Below are positions 51,074 through 60,695 of a DNA stretch of 64,000 nt, piece after piece. The notes beneath the pieces are model-generated. The model was not told where the DNA came from. It ran no database searches and saw only the letters and a program-made list of their open reading frames with translations. This DNA is from HGM13006 sp900757695. Lineage in GTDB: Bacteria; Bacillota; Clostridia; Oscillospirales; Oscillospiraceae. Both the position numbers and the translations under genes were made by a program. The stretch lies in NCBI GenBank assembly GCA_959607825.1, contig CAUHNW010000005.1, positions 62,001-126,000 on the forward strand, read 5' to 3'. Every line of letters begins with the position of its first letter. Within the stretch, counting starts at the first letter, position 1.

Positions 51074-52444
51074 ATGAATAACCAAGATATTGCAAAGGAT
51101 ATGACCCAAGGGCCAGTGCTTCGGCAGCTGGCGATTTTCGCCATTCCCATTGCCCTTGCCAACGCCCTGCAGGCCATTTATAGCATGGTCGATATGGTGG
51201 TGGTGGGTCAGGTCGTTGGTTCTTCCGGCCTTTCCGCAGTTGGGATCGGCGGGCAGCTGCTCAATATGTTTCTGTGCATTGGTATGGGCTTCAGCTTTGG
51301 CGCACAGATTCTGCTCAGCCAGCAGGTCGGCGCAAAGGATCATGATCTCCAGCCCACCATTGGTACCCTGTTCACCACAGAGCTCATTGCCAGCGTGATT
51401 TTTGGCATTCTTGGGATTCTGCTCAGCAATCAGTTGCTTGGAGTTATGAATACCCCGGAGGCTGCATGGGCAGACGCAAAGCAGTATACCATCATCTGCT
51501 GCTGCGGCATGGTGTTCATCTATGGCTACAACGCCGTCTGTGCCATTCTGCGCGGCATGGGGGAGAGCAAGCTCCCCATGATCTTTATTGCCATTGCGTC
51601 TATTGTAAATCTGGTATTGGATCTGGTGTTTGTAGCCGGATTTCATATGCGCGCCGCCGGCGCCGCATTGGCCACAGTAATTGCGCAGGGCGTTAGTTTT
51701 ATCATTTCTCTGGTTTATCTCTATAAAAATCGCACACGCTTTGGCTTCGACTTTAAGCTCCGCAGCTTTAAGCCCAGCAAAGAGCGGCTGATTCCCATCT
51801 GCAAGCTGGGCATCCCCTACATTGCCCAGTGCCTGCTGATCACCTGCTCCATGATGTATGTAAATGCACGGGTCAATGTATTCGGCGTTACAGCCTCGGC
51901 TGTGGATTCCATTGGCAATAAGCTCAATTCCATTGTCAACATTGTGGTGGGTGCTATCTCTGTTGCCAGTGCCACCATGGTAGGCCAGTGCTTCGGAGCA
52001 AGAAAGCTGGATCGAATTAAGCACTGCTATCGCGCATGTCTTGCCATTTGCATGATCTCCTGCGCCATTCTCTGCGGTGCATATCTGCTGTTTCCAAAGC
52101 AGATCTTCCGGCTGTTCAGTGCAGATGCTGATGTCATTGCCATGGCTCCCCAGTACATGGTGATTGCAGCCATCTGGGTGCTCTCCATCTGCACCATGAC
52201 CGCACCGTATTCTATTGTAGATGGCGTTGGCGCTGCCATGCTGGGACTTGTGATTTCCGTACTGGACGGTGTTGTTGCAAGAATCGGCCTGTGCATTCTG
52301 CTGGGTGAAACCATGGGTCTGCCCGGATTCTGGCTGGGCAACGCCCTGGCCGGATTCGTCACCACCATTATGGCCGGTGTATACTATTACTCCGGTCTCT
52401 GGAAAAAGAGAAAGCTGCTGCTGAAAAAAGATGAGACCGCTTAA
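51074..52444 (+). CDS. MATE family efflux transporter, MarR-linked
   Basis: The 456-residue membrane protein has the MATE start FAIPIALANALQAIYSMVDMVVVGQVVG and the internal repeat beginning near CKLGIPYIAQCLLI. It is co-transcribed with the MarR regulator (AGGAGG before its ATG), so it is probably induced by its own drug-like substrate. A bidirectional terminator follows. Confidence 0.93.
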   Translation: MNNQDIAKDMTQGPVLRQLAIFAIPIALANALQAIYSMVDMVVVGQVVGSSGLSAVGIGGQLLNMFLCIGMGFSFGAQILLSQQVGAKDHDLQPTIGTLFTTELIASVIFGILGILLSNQLLGVMNTPEAAWADAKQYTIICCCGMVFIYGYNAVCAILRGMGESKLPMIFIAIASIVNLVLDLVFVAGFHMRAAGAALATVIAQGVSFIISLVYLYKNRTRFGFDFKLRSFKPSKERLIPICKLGIPYIAQCLLITCSMMYVNARVNVFGVTASAVDSIGNKLNSIVNIVVGAISVASATMVGQCFGARKLDRIKHCYRACLAICMISCAILCGAYLLFPKQIFRLFSADADVIAMAPQYMVIAAIWVLSICTMTAPYSIVDGVGAAMLGLVISVLDGVVARIGLCILLGETMGLPGFWLGNALAGFVTTIMAGVYYYSGLWKKRKLLLKKDETA

Positions 52445-52446
52445 AA

Positions 52447-52481
52447 AATCTCCCAGTCGGTTTTGAACCGACTGGGAGATT
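52447..52481. terminator. Bidirectional terminator
   Basis: A 16-bp perfect stem (AATCTCCCAGTCGGTT and complement) with a three-base loop lies between convergent stops at 52444 and 52486. Confidence 0.92.
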
Positions 52482-52485
52482 CCAT

Positions 52486-53871
52486 TTACTTTTCTTCGCG
52501 CTTTGCGATGGTTCGTGCCACATGGACACCGGATGCACCGGCCTGTGCCAAACCGCGGGTAATCCCAGCGCCATCGCCAATGGCAAACATATTCTCCAAG
52601 GGAGTTTCCAGCTCGCCGGACAATTCCAGACGTGCAGAATAGAATTTTACCTCAACGCCATAGAGCAGGGTATCCTGATTTGCAGTACCGGGGGCCAGCT
52701 TGTCCAGCGCATAGATCATCTCAATGATGTTGTCCATATGCCGCTTGGGCAGCACCAGGCTCAGATCACCGGGGGTTGCATTGAGGGTAGGCTTGGTAAA
52801 GCTCTTCCCCAGACGATGCTCATTGGTACGGACGCCCTTAATGAGATCGCCAAACCGCTGCACCAGTACGCCGCCGCCCAGCATATTACTCAGGGAGGCA
52901 ATGTGCTTGCCATAGGTATAGGGCTCCTTAAAGGGGGAGGTAAAGCGGTTGGAAACCAGCAGAGCAAAGTTGGTATTCTCACTGCGAAGGGCCGGATCGG
53001 AATAGGAATGGCCATTTACCGTAATCAGACCGTCAACATTTTCCGATACGACATGACCATAGGGATTCATGCAGAAGGTACGGACCTGATCGTTATACTG
53101 CTTGGTGCGGTAAACCAGCTTGGACTCATAGACAACGCTGGTGATATGCTCAAAGACTTTTGCGGGAAGCTCTACACGAACGCCCAGATCCACCTGATTG
53201 TTGATCAGGGGAAGCTTTAATTTTTTGCACTCATTGCAGAACCACTCGGCGCCGCTGCGGCCGGGGGCTGCTACCAGATATTTGCAGGTAACAGTGTCAT
53301 CATCCAGCTTCAGCGTATATTCACCATTCTCGTCCCGGTCAATAGAGCGAACCGGTGCACGGAAACGGAACTCCACATGGGCCTTCATATGCTCATAGAT
53401 GCACTGGAGGATCTTCAGATTATTCTCTGTACCCAGATGCTTGCACCGTGCGCCCAGCAGATGGAGATCATGGTGCAGCGCCTGCACCTCAATGGCCCGG
53501 GCCTCCGGCGTCTCTGTGGAGAAAATATCCTTGGTCGCACCATGCTCCACATTGATGGAATCGACATAATCAATGAGATCCATCAGCTCTTTGCCATCCA
53601 TATAGTCGGTGAGCCAGCCGCCAAACTGGGTGGTAAAGTTATACTTACCATCGGAAAACGCTCCGGCACCACCGAAGCCGGCCATAATGGCGCAGGGCTT
53701 ACAGCCGATGCAGGACTTCACCTTTCCGGTGACAATGGGACACTGACGGGAATAAATATCTGCTCCCTGCTCCAAAACCAGCACACTCAGCTCGGGGCGC
53801 AGCTTCATAAGCTCATATCCAGCAAATACGCCGGCCTCGCCGGCGCCAATGATCGCTACATCATAATGCAT
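52486..53871 (-). CDS. FAD-dependent oxidoreductase (COG2509-like)
   Basis: The 461-residue flavoprotein starts with GAGEAGVFAGYEL for FAD and has the Cys-rich segment CPIVTGKVKSCIGCKPCAI typical of the uncharacterised COG2509 dehydrogenases. The C-terminal FAD-contacting GDGAGITRGLAQAGASG is intact. The four Cys could bind a metal or iron-sulfur cluster. The start is the ATG after AAGGAGG. It is monocistronic. The reaction is not known for the family. Confidence 0.85.
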   Translation of the reverse strand: MHYDVAIIGAGEAGVFAGYELMKLRPELSVLVLEQGADIYSRQCPIVTGKVKSCIGCKPCAIMAGFGGAGAFSDGKYNFTTQFGGWLTDYMDGKELMDLIDYVDSINVEHGATKDIFSTETPEARAIEVQALHHDLHLLGARCKHLGTENNLKILQCIYEHMKAHVEFRFRAPVRSIDRDENGEYTLKLDDDTVTCKYLVAAPGRSGAEWFCNECKKLKLPLINNQVDLGVRVELPAKVFEHITSVVYESKLVYRTKQYNDQVRTFCMNPYGHVVSENVDGLITVNGHSYSDPALRSENTNFALLVSNRFTSPFKEPYTYGKHIASLSNMLGGGVLVQRFGDLIKGVRTNEHRLGKSFTKPTLNATPGDLSLVLPKRHMDNIIEMIYALDKLAPGTANQDTLLYGVEVKFYSARLELSGELETPLENMFAIGDGAGITRGLAQAGASGVHVARTIAKREEK

Positions 53872-53958
53872 GATCGTTCCTCCTTCGATGATGGATTTGA
53901 CAAGCCAAACCAATTTATTTTATCACACTTTTTTTAAAAATCAAGTATTTTTACACAA

Positions 53959-53985
53959 AAAGGCCCTCCGTTTGGGAGGGCCTTT
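53959..53985 (-). terminator. Terminator of rlmH operon
   Basis: AAAGGCCCTCC and complement around a five-base loop, followed on the minus strand by TTTTTGTG. Confidence 0.88.
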
Positions 53986-54007
53986 GCATTTGATGCAACA
54001 TTTGGTA

Positions 54008-54484
54008 CTATTTATGATATTTACTGCCCGCTAAAATGCTTTCTGCCCGATACAGTTGTTCCAATGCCATGACCCGGCACAGATGATGGGGAAATGTCAT
54101 AGGGCTGATACTCAGTCGAAAATCTCCCTGCACTTTCAGCTGCGCGTCGATTCCAAAGGAAGAGCCCATCAGGAAAACCAATTCTGACTTTCCCGAAAGC
54201 CGTACCTGTGATAATTTTTCTGCCAGCGCCTCAGAGGACATGAGCTTTCCCTCCGGGGTCAAAACACAGAGCCATGCATTTTTCGGGAGCTTTTGGCGGA
54301 CTGCCTCAGCTTCCTTTTTCAGTGCCGCATCGATCTGCGTTCTGGATGGATTGTCCGGCAGCCGCACCTCCGGCAATTCAATGATCTGAATACCGCCATA
54401 GGATTTCAGGCGTTTTTCATATTCCGCCACTGCCTGCCGGTAAAAGGGCTCTTTCAGCTTTCCTGTTGCAATCAGCGTCAGCAT
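54008..54484 (-). CDS. rlmH: 23S rRNA pseudouridine1915-N3 methyltransferase
   Basis: The 158-residue SPOUT methyltransferase has the SAM knot region ELVFLMGSSFGID and the C-terminal signature HHLCRVMALEQLYRAESI...YHK. It methylates the pseudouridine in helix 69 of 23S rRNA. It overlaps the shikimate kinase gene by seven bases. rlmH is commonly found near the origin in Firmicutes, which fits the origin-like region at 62.2 kb. Confidence 0.96.
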   Translation of the reverse strand: MLTLIATGKLKEPFYRQAVAEYEKRLKSYGGIQIIELPEVRLPDNPSRTQIDAALKKEAEAVRQKLPKNAWLCVLTPEGKLMSSEALAEKLSQVRLSGKSELVFLMGSSFGIDAQLKVQGDFRLSISPMTFPHHLCRVMALEQLYRAESILAGSKYHK

Positions 54485-54996
54485 GTCTTCCGCCGCTCCA
54501 GCTCCGCCACGATCTGATCTACCATGTTCTCAATATCATTGCGATTGGGATCCGCCTCAATGGTGATCTCTGCCCAGCTCTCATAAATGGGAACACGCTG
54601 GGCATAGAGGGTATCCAGACTCTCTCCCGGCCCAAAGGCAATGCCTCTGGTTTTGATATTACTGAGCCGGTTTCGGAGTTCCTCCAGACCGACCTTTAAG
54701 TAGATCACAGTACCGATCTCTTTCATATGACCCATGGCCTCCGGCTCCAGCGGAACGGATCCACCGGTGGCCACCACGGTATGATGGGGGTTGAGGCCGC
54801 AGATCACCCGGTTTTCGATCTCCAGAAAGGCATCTTTACCCTGATGATCCAGAATATCCTGCAACGTTGTCCCGGTCTCTTTGCAGATTTCAAGATCCCC
54901 ATCCACAAAATCCATTGCCAGCGTCTTTGCCAGAATCACGCCGATGGTGCTTTTTCCGGCGCCGGGCATTCCGATCAAAATCAGATTATCCTTCAC
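54478..54996 (-). CDS. aroK: Shikimate kinase
   Basis: The 172-residue P-loop kinase has Walker A GMPGAGKST, the shikimate-binding region FVDGDLEI, RVICGLNPHHTVVATGG and the lid. The third glycine of the usual GGG is Ser (GGS). It phosphorylates shikimate for aromatic amino acid synthesis. It is alone among aro genes here, in an operon with rlmH downstream and a membrane-anchored protein one base upstream of its start. Confidence 0.88.
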   Translation of the reverse strand: MKDNLILIGMPGAGKSTIGVILAKTLAMDFVDGDLEICKETGTTLQDILDHQGKDAFLEIENRVICGLNPHHTVVATGGSVPLEPEAMGHMKEIGTVIYLKVGLEELRNRLSNIKTRGIAFGPGESLDTLYAQRVPIYESWAEITIEADPNRNDIENMVDQIVAELERRKTC

Positions 54997-54997
54997 G

Positions 54998-55630
54998 TTA
55001 ATCCTCCAAGTAATAGATAATATACCACATGCCCTGTTCTCCGTTTTTGTTGCTTACCAGCGTCATCGTGGTATCCTTCTGATCTGCCAGCACTGTCTCC
55101 GTATCGTCATAGGCAATGCCAACATAACCTGCGGCATCATAATAGAGATAGTAGTATACTACATGATCCTCTACCGCAATATTCCACAGCCGCAGATCAT
55201 CAATGGCCGTCCCCGCTGAGTTTTCCACCCCATAGAGCGCATCCTGGGTATTCATCAGCTGGATCAGGGAACGCTGAAGCTCCTGATCCTCTGCAAACAG
55301 CACAGAAATATCCTGATAGCTTCCATCATACCACGCCAGCATATGATCCCCATTTTTACTGCCATAAAGCCGCAGTCCATTCATATTGCGCAGCTCCTGC
55401 GCCGTATCCATATAGGAATCCAGCTGATTTGGGTCTGTAAACACGGTTTTTGCTGCTGTCATATAGTCTGTGTAGGTGGTAGTGTTAATGATGGAATCGT
55501 CTGTTCCAAACAATGCTCCCAGGGCATTGCCCAGAAACATACCGATCAGAAACGCCACGATTACAGAAAACACCGCCACCGCCATGGTTTTGGGAAAGGG
55601 ATTTTCTTCTTTTGGAAATTTAATATCCAT
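54998..55630 (-). CDS. Membrane-anchored extracytoplasmic protein of unknown function
   Basis: The 210-residue protein has a single N-terminal membrane helix (MAVAVFSVIVAFLIGMFLGNALGAL) with the short positive N-terminus inside, leaving about 165 residues outside. The outer part is rich in Tyr, Asp and Leu, and shows no catalytic motif. It sits between mscL and aroK, with one to three bases between genes, so it is part of the same operon. I do not recognise the family. Confidence 0.72.
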   Translation of the reverse strand: MDIKFPKEENPFPKTMAVAVFSVIVAFLIGMFLGNALGALFGTDDSIINTTTYTDYMTAAKTVFTDPNQLDSYMDTAQELRNMNGLRLYGSKNGDHMLAWYDGSYQDISVLFAEDQELQRSLIQLMNTQDALYGVENSAGTAIDDLRLWNIAVEDHVVYYYLYYDAAGYVGIAYDDTETVLADQKDTTMTLVSNKNGEQGMWYIIYYLED

Positions 55631-55633
55631 GAA

Positions 55634-56005
55634 TTACTTTTCCTTCAGCATGTCGCGGATCTCTGTCAGCAGTTCTTCTGCTGTAGGGCCCGCAGGTTCC
55701 TCCGGTTCTTCTTTCTTCGGTGCAACTCGGTTTACGATCTTAACGATCCAGAATACCACAAATGCCGTGATCAGGAAGGTGACGATGGCGTTGATCACCG
55801 CACCAATTCCAAAGGGTCCAACGGTAATTCCAGAAAAATCCGTTTTTCCCATAATTAATGCAATAATTGGTGTCAGAAGATTTTCCACTACAGAGGTGAC
55901 AATGGCCGTGAAGGCAGAACCAATTACAACGCCTACTGCCATATCCAAAACATTTCCGCGCATAATAAAAGTTTTGAACTCAGCGACCCATCCAGACTTT
56001 TTCAT
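55634..56005 (-). CDS. mscL: Large-conductance mechanosensitive channel
   Basis: The 123-residue channel has the N-terminal amphipathic helix EFKTFIMRGNVLDMAVGVVIG, two transmembrane helices and a charged C-terminal bundle LLTEIRDMLKEK. It opens under membrane tension to release osmolytes. It lies 15 bases downstream of serS in the same direction. Confidence 0.96.
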   Translation of the reverse strand: MKKSGWVAEFKTFIMRGNVLDMAVGVVIGSAFTAIVTSVVENLLTPIIALIMGKTDFSGITVGPFGIGAVINAIVTFLITAFVVFWIVKIVNRVAPKKEEPEEPAGPTAEELLTEIRDMLKEK

Positions 56006-56020
56006 GGAATATCCTCCTTT

Positions 56021-57328
56021 TTACTTCTTCTTTGGAACCAGCTTTTCCTTGCCGCCCATATAGGGACGCAGCACCTCCGGGATCAGGACGGAACCATCCT
56101 CCTGCAGGTTGTTCTCCAAAAATGCAATCAGCATTCTGGGAGGTGCAACGCAGGTGTTGTTCAGCGTGTGCGCCAGCTGCATCTTGCCGTTCTCATCCTT
56201 GTAACGGATCTTCAGGCGGCGAGCCTGTGCATCCCCCAGGTTAGAGCAGGAGCAGACCTCAAAATATTTCTGCTGGCGGGGGCTCCAAGCCTCAATATCG
56301 CAGGACTTTACCTTTAGATCAGCCAGATCACCGGAGCAGCACTCCAGCTGACGTACCGGAATATCCATGGAGCGGAACAGCTCAACAGACAGCTTCCAGA
56401 GCTTTTCATACCAGTCCTTGCTCTCTTCCGGCTTGCAGACCACGATCATTTCCTGCTTTTCGAACTGATGGATCCGGTAAACACCGCGCTCCTCAATGCC
56501 ATGGGAGCCCTTTTCCTTCCGGAAGCAGGGGGAATAGGAGGTCAGGGTCAGCGGCAGCTGCTCAGCGGGAAGGATCTGGTCAATAAAGCGGCCGATCATG
56601 GAATGCTCAGAGGTGCCGATCAGATAGAGATCCTCACCTTCGATCTTATACATCATGGCATCCATATCGGTCTGGCTCATAACGCCCTCTACCACGTTGC
56701 CGTGAATCATGAAAGGCGGGATCACATAGGTAAAGCCCTTGTCAATCATAAAATCACGGGCATAGGCCAGAACTGCCTCATGAAGACGTGCAATATCTCC
56801 CAGCAGATAATAGAACCCGCTGCCGGAAACGCGGCCTGCGGAATCCAGATCGATTCCGTCAAAGCTCTCCATAATATCCGTGTGATAGGGAACCGGATAG
56901 TCCGGCACTTTGGGCTCACCAAAGCGCTGTACCTCAACATTATAGCTGTCATCCGGGCCAAGCGGCACGGAGGGATCGATGATATTGGGGATCACCAGCA
57001 TGATCTTATGGATCTCCGCAGCCAGCTCATCTTCCTTTTTCTCCAGCTCAGCCAGCCGGTCAGCGTCAGCCTTGACCTGTGCCTTGACCTTTTCGGCCTC
57101 TTCCAGCTTACTGGGATCCTTCTTGGCCATGCCCATGAGCTTACCGATCTGCTTAGACAGCGTGTTGCGTGCAGTACGAAGCTCCTGTGCCTCAGAAATG
57201 GCTGCACGATTCTCAGCGTCCAGTGCAATTACCTGATCCACCAGCGGGAGCTTCTCATCCTGAAACTTCTTTTTAATATTTTCTTTTACAATGTCCGGAT
57301 TTTCCCGGATAAACTTAATGTCAAGCAT
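56021..57328 (-). CDS. serS: Seryl-tRNA synthetase
   Basis: The 435-residue class II synthetase has the N-terminal coiled-coil arm (about residues 30-110, Lys/Glu/Ala-rich), motif 2 around FRKEKGSHGIEERGVYRIHQF and motif 3 in NNTCVAPPRMLIAFLEN. It charges tRNA-Ser. It is 18 bases downstream of parB, leaving no room for a T-box leader, so its transcription probably comes from the par promoter. Confidence 0.96.
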   Translation of the reverse strand: MLDIKFIRENPDIVKENIKKKFQDEKLPLVDQVIALDAENRAAISEAQELRTARNTLSKQIGKLMGMAKKDPSKLEEAEKVKAQVKADADRLAELEKKEDELAAEIHKIMLVIPNIIDPSVPLGPDDSYNVEVQRFGEPKVPDYPVPYHTDIMESFDGIDLDSAGRVSGSGFYYLLGDIARLHEAVLAYARDFMIDKGFTYVIPPFMIHGNVVEGVMSQTDMDAMMYKIEGEDLYLIGTSEHSMIGRFIDQILPAEQLPLTLTSYSPCFRKEKGSHGIEERGVYRIHQFEKQEMIVVCKPEESKDWYEKLWKLSVELFRSMDIPVRQLECCSGDLADLKVKSCDIEAWSPRQQKYFEVCSCSNLGDAQARRLKIRYKDENGKMQLAHTLNNTCVAPPRMLIAFLENNLQEDGSVLIPEVLRPYMGGKEKLVPKKK

Positions 57329-57346
57329 GTTTTTCCACCTCGTAAT

Positions 57347-58219
57347 TTATTTGCGGCCCAGAGCCTCCAGCGCATCCATCAGCTGCTGAAGATCCTCCTG
57401 TCCGTAGTATTCCAACTGAAAAATACCCTTTTTCTTACCGGGCTGAATGTGTACGCCCCGCCCCAATCGTTTGCTGAGGCTCTTTTCACACTCTTTATAA
57501 TAGTCTACCCTTAAAATGCTCTCAGGCTCCGGCTCTGTCTGCGGTTTCAGCATTCGTTTGATCAGTGCCTCCGTCTGGCGGACTGACAGCTGCTGCTCCA
57601 TAATTTTTTGAGCCGCTTCCTTTTGCAATTCTTCTGAGGGCAGGGGAATCAGCGCTCTGGCATGGCCGGCAGACAGGCTGCCATCCTCAACCAGTAATAC
57701 AATGGCTTTTGGGAGCTTCAGCAGACGCAGCGCATTTGCCACCGCAGGTCTTGATTTTCCAACACTTTTTGCCGCTTCCTCCTGACTCATGCCAAAGCTC
57801 GTTATCAGGGCCTCATAGCCCCGTGCTTCTTCCATGGGATTCAGATCTTCTCGCTGCAAATTTTCAATCAGCGTTAGTTCCGCTGCGGTCTGGTCATCCG
57901 CCTCGATGATATTTACAGGCACCTCTTTCAGCCCAGCCAATCTGGATGCACGCCACCTGCGTTCGCCAGCAATGATCTGATAGTAGCCGTTTTCCATTTG
58001 GCGCACCGCAATTGGCTGAATCAGTCCATGCTCTGAAATGGAAGCCGCCAGTTCTCCCAGAGCTTCTTCATCAAAGTCTCTTCTAGGCTGCGCACGATTG
58101 GGTTCCAGCTTTTGAATGGGAAGTACCTGGATCTGCTTCTGTGGCTCTACCGGTGTGACCGGATCTGCAAACAGTGCCCCAAGGCCTTTTCCCAGTCCCT
58201 TCTGGCTTGATTTTGCCAT
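57347..58219 (-). CDS. parB: Chromosome-partitioning protein ParB
   Basis: The 290-residue protein has the ParB CTPase motif AGERRWRASRLAG (about residue 86), ENLQREDLNPMEEARGY, a helix-turn-helix MSQEEAAKSVGKSRPAVANALRLL and a C-terminal dimerisation region. It loads at parS and slides as a CTP-dependent clamp. It lies downstream of parA with a perfect parS in the gap. The RBS is GGAGCG. A second, Noc-like member is at 19774. Confidence 0.96.
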   Translation of the reverse strand: MAKSSQKGLGKGLGALFADPVTPVEPQKQIQVLPIQKLEPNRAQPRRDFDEEALGELAASISEHGLIQPIAVRQMENGYYQIIAGERRWRASRLAGLKEVPVNIIEADDQTAAELTLIENLQREDLNPMEEARGYEALITSFGMSQEEAAKSVGKSRPAVANALRLLKLPKAIVLLVEDGSLSAGHARALIPLPSEELQKEAAQKIMEQQLSVRQTEALIKRMLKPQTEPEPESILRVDYYKECEKSLSKRLGRGVHIQPGKKKGIFQLEYYGQEDLQQLMDALEALGRK

Positions 58220-58256
58220 AGAACCGCTCCTTTATGGTGATGTCCGCCGACTTTTG

Positions 58257-58274
58257 ATGTTTCACGTGAAACAT
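58257..58274. promoter_or_regulatory. parS centromere site 1
   Basis: A perfect 18-bp palindrome containing TGTTTCACGTGAAACA (58258-58273), the conserved bacterial parS sequence, lies between parA and parB. Confidence 0.96.
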
Positions 58275-58284
58275 CTCCATCAGC

Positions 58285-59037
58285 TTATACTGATTTTTGG
58301 ATGATTTCCTTTGCCAGATTCATATAGCTCTCAGCGCCACGGCTATACTTATCATAGGATGTAATGGGCATGCCATGGCTTGGCGCCTCACTGAGCCGGA
58401 CATTTCGAGGAATGACCGTTGCAAACACCTTTCCGGGGAAATGCCTCCGTACCTCCTGTGCTACCTGCATACTGAGGTTGGTACGACCATCATACATGGT
58501 AAGCGCTAATCCAAAGATGCCGATATCAGGCTGATAGGTGCGTTTTACTGCTCGAAGTGTCCCCATCAAGTCACTGAGCCCCTCCAGCGCATAATATTCG
58601 CATTGTACCGGAACGATGACCTGATCCGCTGCCGTAAGTGCATTTAATGTCAGCAACTCCAGTGACGGCGGACAATCAATGAAAATATAGTCATATTCCT
58701 TTTTCAGTGGCTCCAGCTTATCCTTCAGACGAAATTCACGGCGTTCCAGACTGACCAATTCAATGCCGGCACCAGCCAGTGCTGCACCTGAAGGAATCAG
58801 GTCACCATACTCCGTATGAATGACAGCATCCTTCGCCGGAACATCATTAATAATGACATCGTAGACAGAACTGGCCACATCGTTCTTTTCGACTCCAAGG
58901 CCGGATGTAGCATTGGCCTGCGGGTCAAAGTCACATAGCAGCACCCGTTTTCCCAGCGCCGTCATTGCTGCCGTCAGGCTTACAGCAGTGGTGGTTTTTC
59001 CCACACCGCCTTTCTGGTTAACCAGCGACAAGATCAT
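58285..59037 (-). CDS. parA: Chromosome-partitioning ATPase ParA (Soj)
   Basis: The 250-residue deviant Walker ATPase has NQKGGVGKTTTAV at its start, the second motif DFDPQANATSGLG and the IDCPPSLELL segment. The start is the ATG eight bases after GGAGG; an upstream frame extension overlaps the promoter. It organises the origin region with ParB. Its promoter and a second parS are directly upstream. Confidence 0.96.
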   Translation of the reverse strand: MILSLVNQKGGVGKTTTAVSLTAAMTALGKRVLLCDFDPQANATSGLGVEKNDVASSVYDVIINDVPAKDAVIHTEYGDLIPSGAALAGAGIELVSLERREFRLKDKLEPLKKEYDYIFIDCPPSLELLTLNALTAADQVIVPVQCEYYALEGLSDLMGTLRAVKRTYQPDIGIFGLALTMYDGRTNLSMQVAQEVRRHFPGKVFATVIPRNVRLSEAPSHGMPITSYDKYSRGAESYMNLAKEIIQKSV

Positions 59038-59095
59038 TTTTCCGGCCTCCTTCTCCTGACACACAGCTTTACTGTGCTGTTTTTTAGGCTTTTTT

Positions 59096-59124
59096 ATTAT
59101 AACAACTACTGTATCACAATGCAA
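59096..59124 (-). promoter_or_regulatory. parA promoter
   Basis: On the minus strand, TTGCAT (59124-59119) and TATAAT (59101-59096) are 17 bases apart, just below parS site 2. Confidence 0.75.
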
Positions 59125-59147
59125 GGGATTTGTCCCCCTGCTCAAAA

Positions 59148-59163
59148 AGTTTCACGTGAAACA
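59148..59163. promoter_or_regulatory. parS centromere site 2 (one mismatch)
   Basis: AGTTTCACGTGAAACA differs from consensus only in the first base; the central 14 bases form a perfect palindrome. It sits upstream of the parA promoter. Confidence 0.92.
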
Positions 59164-59267
59164 TTTCGGGCAGGTTTTCACAGCTCCGCATTTCAGCCTC
59201 ACAGCGGCTCTCTGCCTTGACCGGACTACATTCTTTTGATAAAATAATAGGAAAGGAGCGATGCAGC

Positions 59268-60233
59268 ATGGAACTTTCTCTACTCTATTACTTCAAAACC
59301 GTTGCAGAGCAGGAGAATATCACAAAAGCAGCCGAATTGCTGTATATCTCACAGCCGGCCCTCAGCAAAGCCATCGCAAAGCTGGAAAAAAGTCTGGATG
59401 TTACACTGTTTGAACGCAGGAAGGGACGAATCAGTTTATCAGCCATGGGGCGGGTCTACTACGAATATGTGTCCTCGGCATTTCAGGTATTGGAAAGCGG
59501 CGAAAAAAAGCTGGAAGAAATGAAGCAAACCTCTGCAGAAACCGTTTCCATTGCTTCTCCCGTGGCCGGAGTATTGCAGGAGCTGATCTACAATTTTTTG
59601 CTCTCTGGCGATTTAATTCAAATCAATCAGTATTTCTATGAGGAGCACATTCTGGAAAGCGAGCTGCTTTCCGGAAAACTGGATTTTGCCGTAACCCCGG
59701 TTACAATTGAAAACAGTGAAATTGAACAGATCAAGCTCATGGAGGAAGAAGTATTCATTGTACTCAGTCAAGATCATCCGCTGGCAAAAAAGCAATATAT
59801 CAAGCTGGCTGATCTCAAGAATAACTACTTTCTGGTAGATGAAGCAAGCTTTGACCAGAAAATCGTGTGTGTTCTTTGCGGAATTGCCGGCTTTGAGCCT
59901 AAAATTCTGCTGCACAGCAATGAAGGTGATCTGATCGATGATGCACTGCGGAGCAATTTAGGGGTTGCACTGGTTCCCGCTAACCTGATCTACCGAAAAA
60001 ATATGAATCGACTGGCCATTCTCCGTTCCACTGATGTGGAACTGGTGCGACTTCTGTCCATTGCAAAGCGGAGAGACCGTATTTTCCCCGCCAACACCGC
60101 CCGGCTCTATCATTATACCATTCATTACTTTGAGCAATTAGGGAGAGAACTCAGCGAATACTTTGACGGTCTTTTCCCGGAGATTCCTATGGAGGATCGA
60201 AAGCGGCTTGGAATCAACAATCTGAAAGAGTAA
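59268..60233 (+). CDS. LysR-family transcriptional regulator
   Basis: The 321-residue regulator has the N-terminal helix-turn-helix NITKAAELLYISQPALSKAIAKLE and a C-terminal effector-binding domain of periplasmic-binding type. I chose the ATG nine bases after AAAGGAG. It precedes a VOC-family gene in the same direction by 56 bases, which may be its target. Confidence 0.92.
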   Translation: MELSLLYYFKTVAEQENITKAAELLYISQPALSKAIAKLEKSLDVTLFERRKGRISLSAMGRVYYEYVSSAFQVLESGEKKLEEMKQTSAETVSIASPVAGVLQELIYNFLLSGDLIQINQYFYEEHILESELLSGKLDFAVTPVTIENSEIEQIKLMEEEVFIVLSQDHPLAKKQYIKLADLKNNYFLVDEASFDQKIVCVLCGIAGFEPKILLHSNEGDLIDDALRSNLGVALVPANLIYRKNMNRLAILRSTDVELVRLLSIAKRRDRIFPANTARLYHYTIHYFEQLGRELSEYFDGLFPEIPMEDRKRLGINNLKE

Positions 60234-60289
60234 TTGATTTATCTATATAAATAGATAGAAATCTAAAACCATAGAATTGAGGCATAATT

Positions 60290-60685
60290 ATGGATTCATT
60301 GATTTGCGGCATTCATCACGCCGCGTTAAAATGCGGAAGTATAGAAAAATTTGAGGAAACCCTTTCTTTCTATCAGAATGTACTGGGCCTCAAGCTGGTT
60401 CGGAGTTGGGGTGAGGGGCTGAATGCAGGCGCCATGCTTTCTACAGGAGACAGTCTCTTGGAGATCTTTGCAGGCGGAGACCTTCTTCCACAGGGAACCA
60501 TCCATCATTTTGCTCTGCGCACCACCAACACCGATGCCTGTGTCACCGCCGTGCGGCAGGCGGGTTATCCCATTACGGTTGAACCGAAAGAAATTGTAAT
60601 CGCCTCTGAGCCGCCATTTCCCGCACGAATTGCGTTTTGTCAGGGTCCCCTTGGCGAAGTGATTGAGTTTTTTCAGGAGCGTTGA
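60290..60685 (+). CDS. VOC/glyoxalase-family protein
   Basis: The 131-residue protein is a vicinal-oxygen-chelate fold with paired beta-alpha-beta-beta-beta units, seen in HHAALKCGSIEKFEETLSFYQNVLGL, IHHFALRTTNTDACV and PLGEVIEFFQE. Metal-ligand His (IHHAAL, IHHFAL) and terminal Glu are conserved. Members include glyoxalases, epimerases and antibiotic-binding proteins; the role here is not decided. Confidence 0.85.
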   Translation: MDSLICGIHHAALKCGSIEKFEETLSFYQNVLGLKLVRSWGEGLNAGAMLSTGDSLLEIFAGGDLLPQGTIHHFALRTTNTDACVTAVRQAGYPITVEPKEIVIASEPPFPARIAFCQGPLGEVIEFFQER

Positions 60686-60695
60686 AGCAAATACG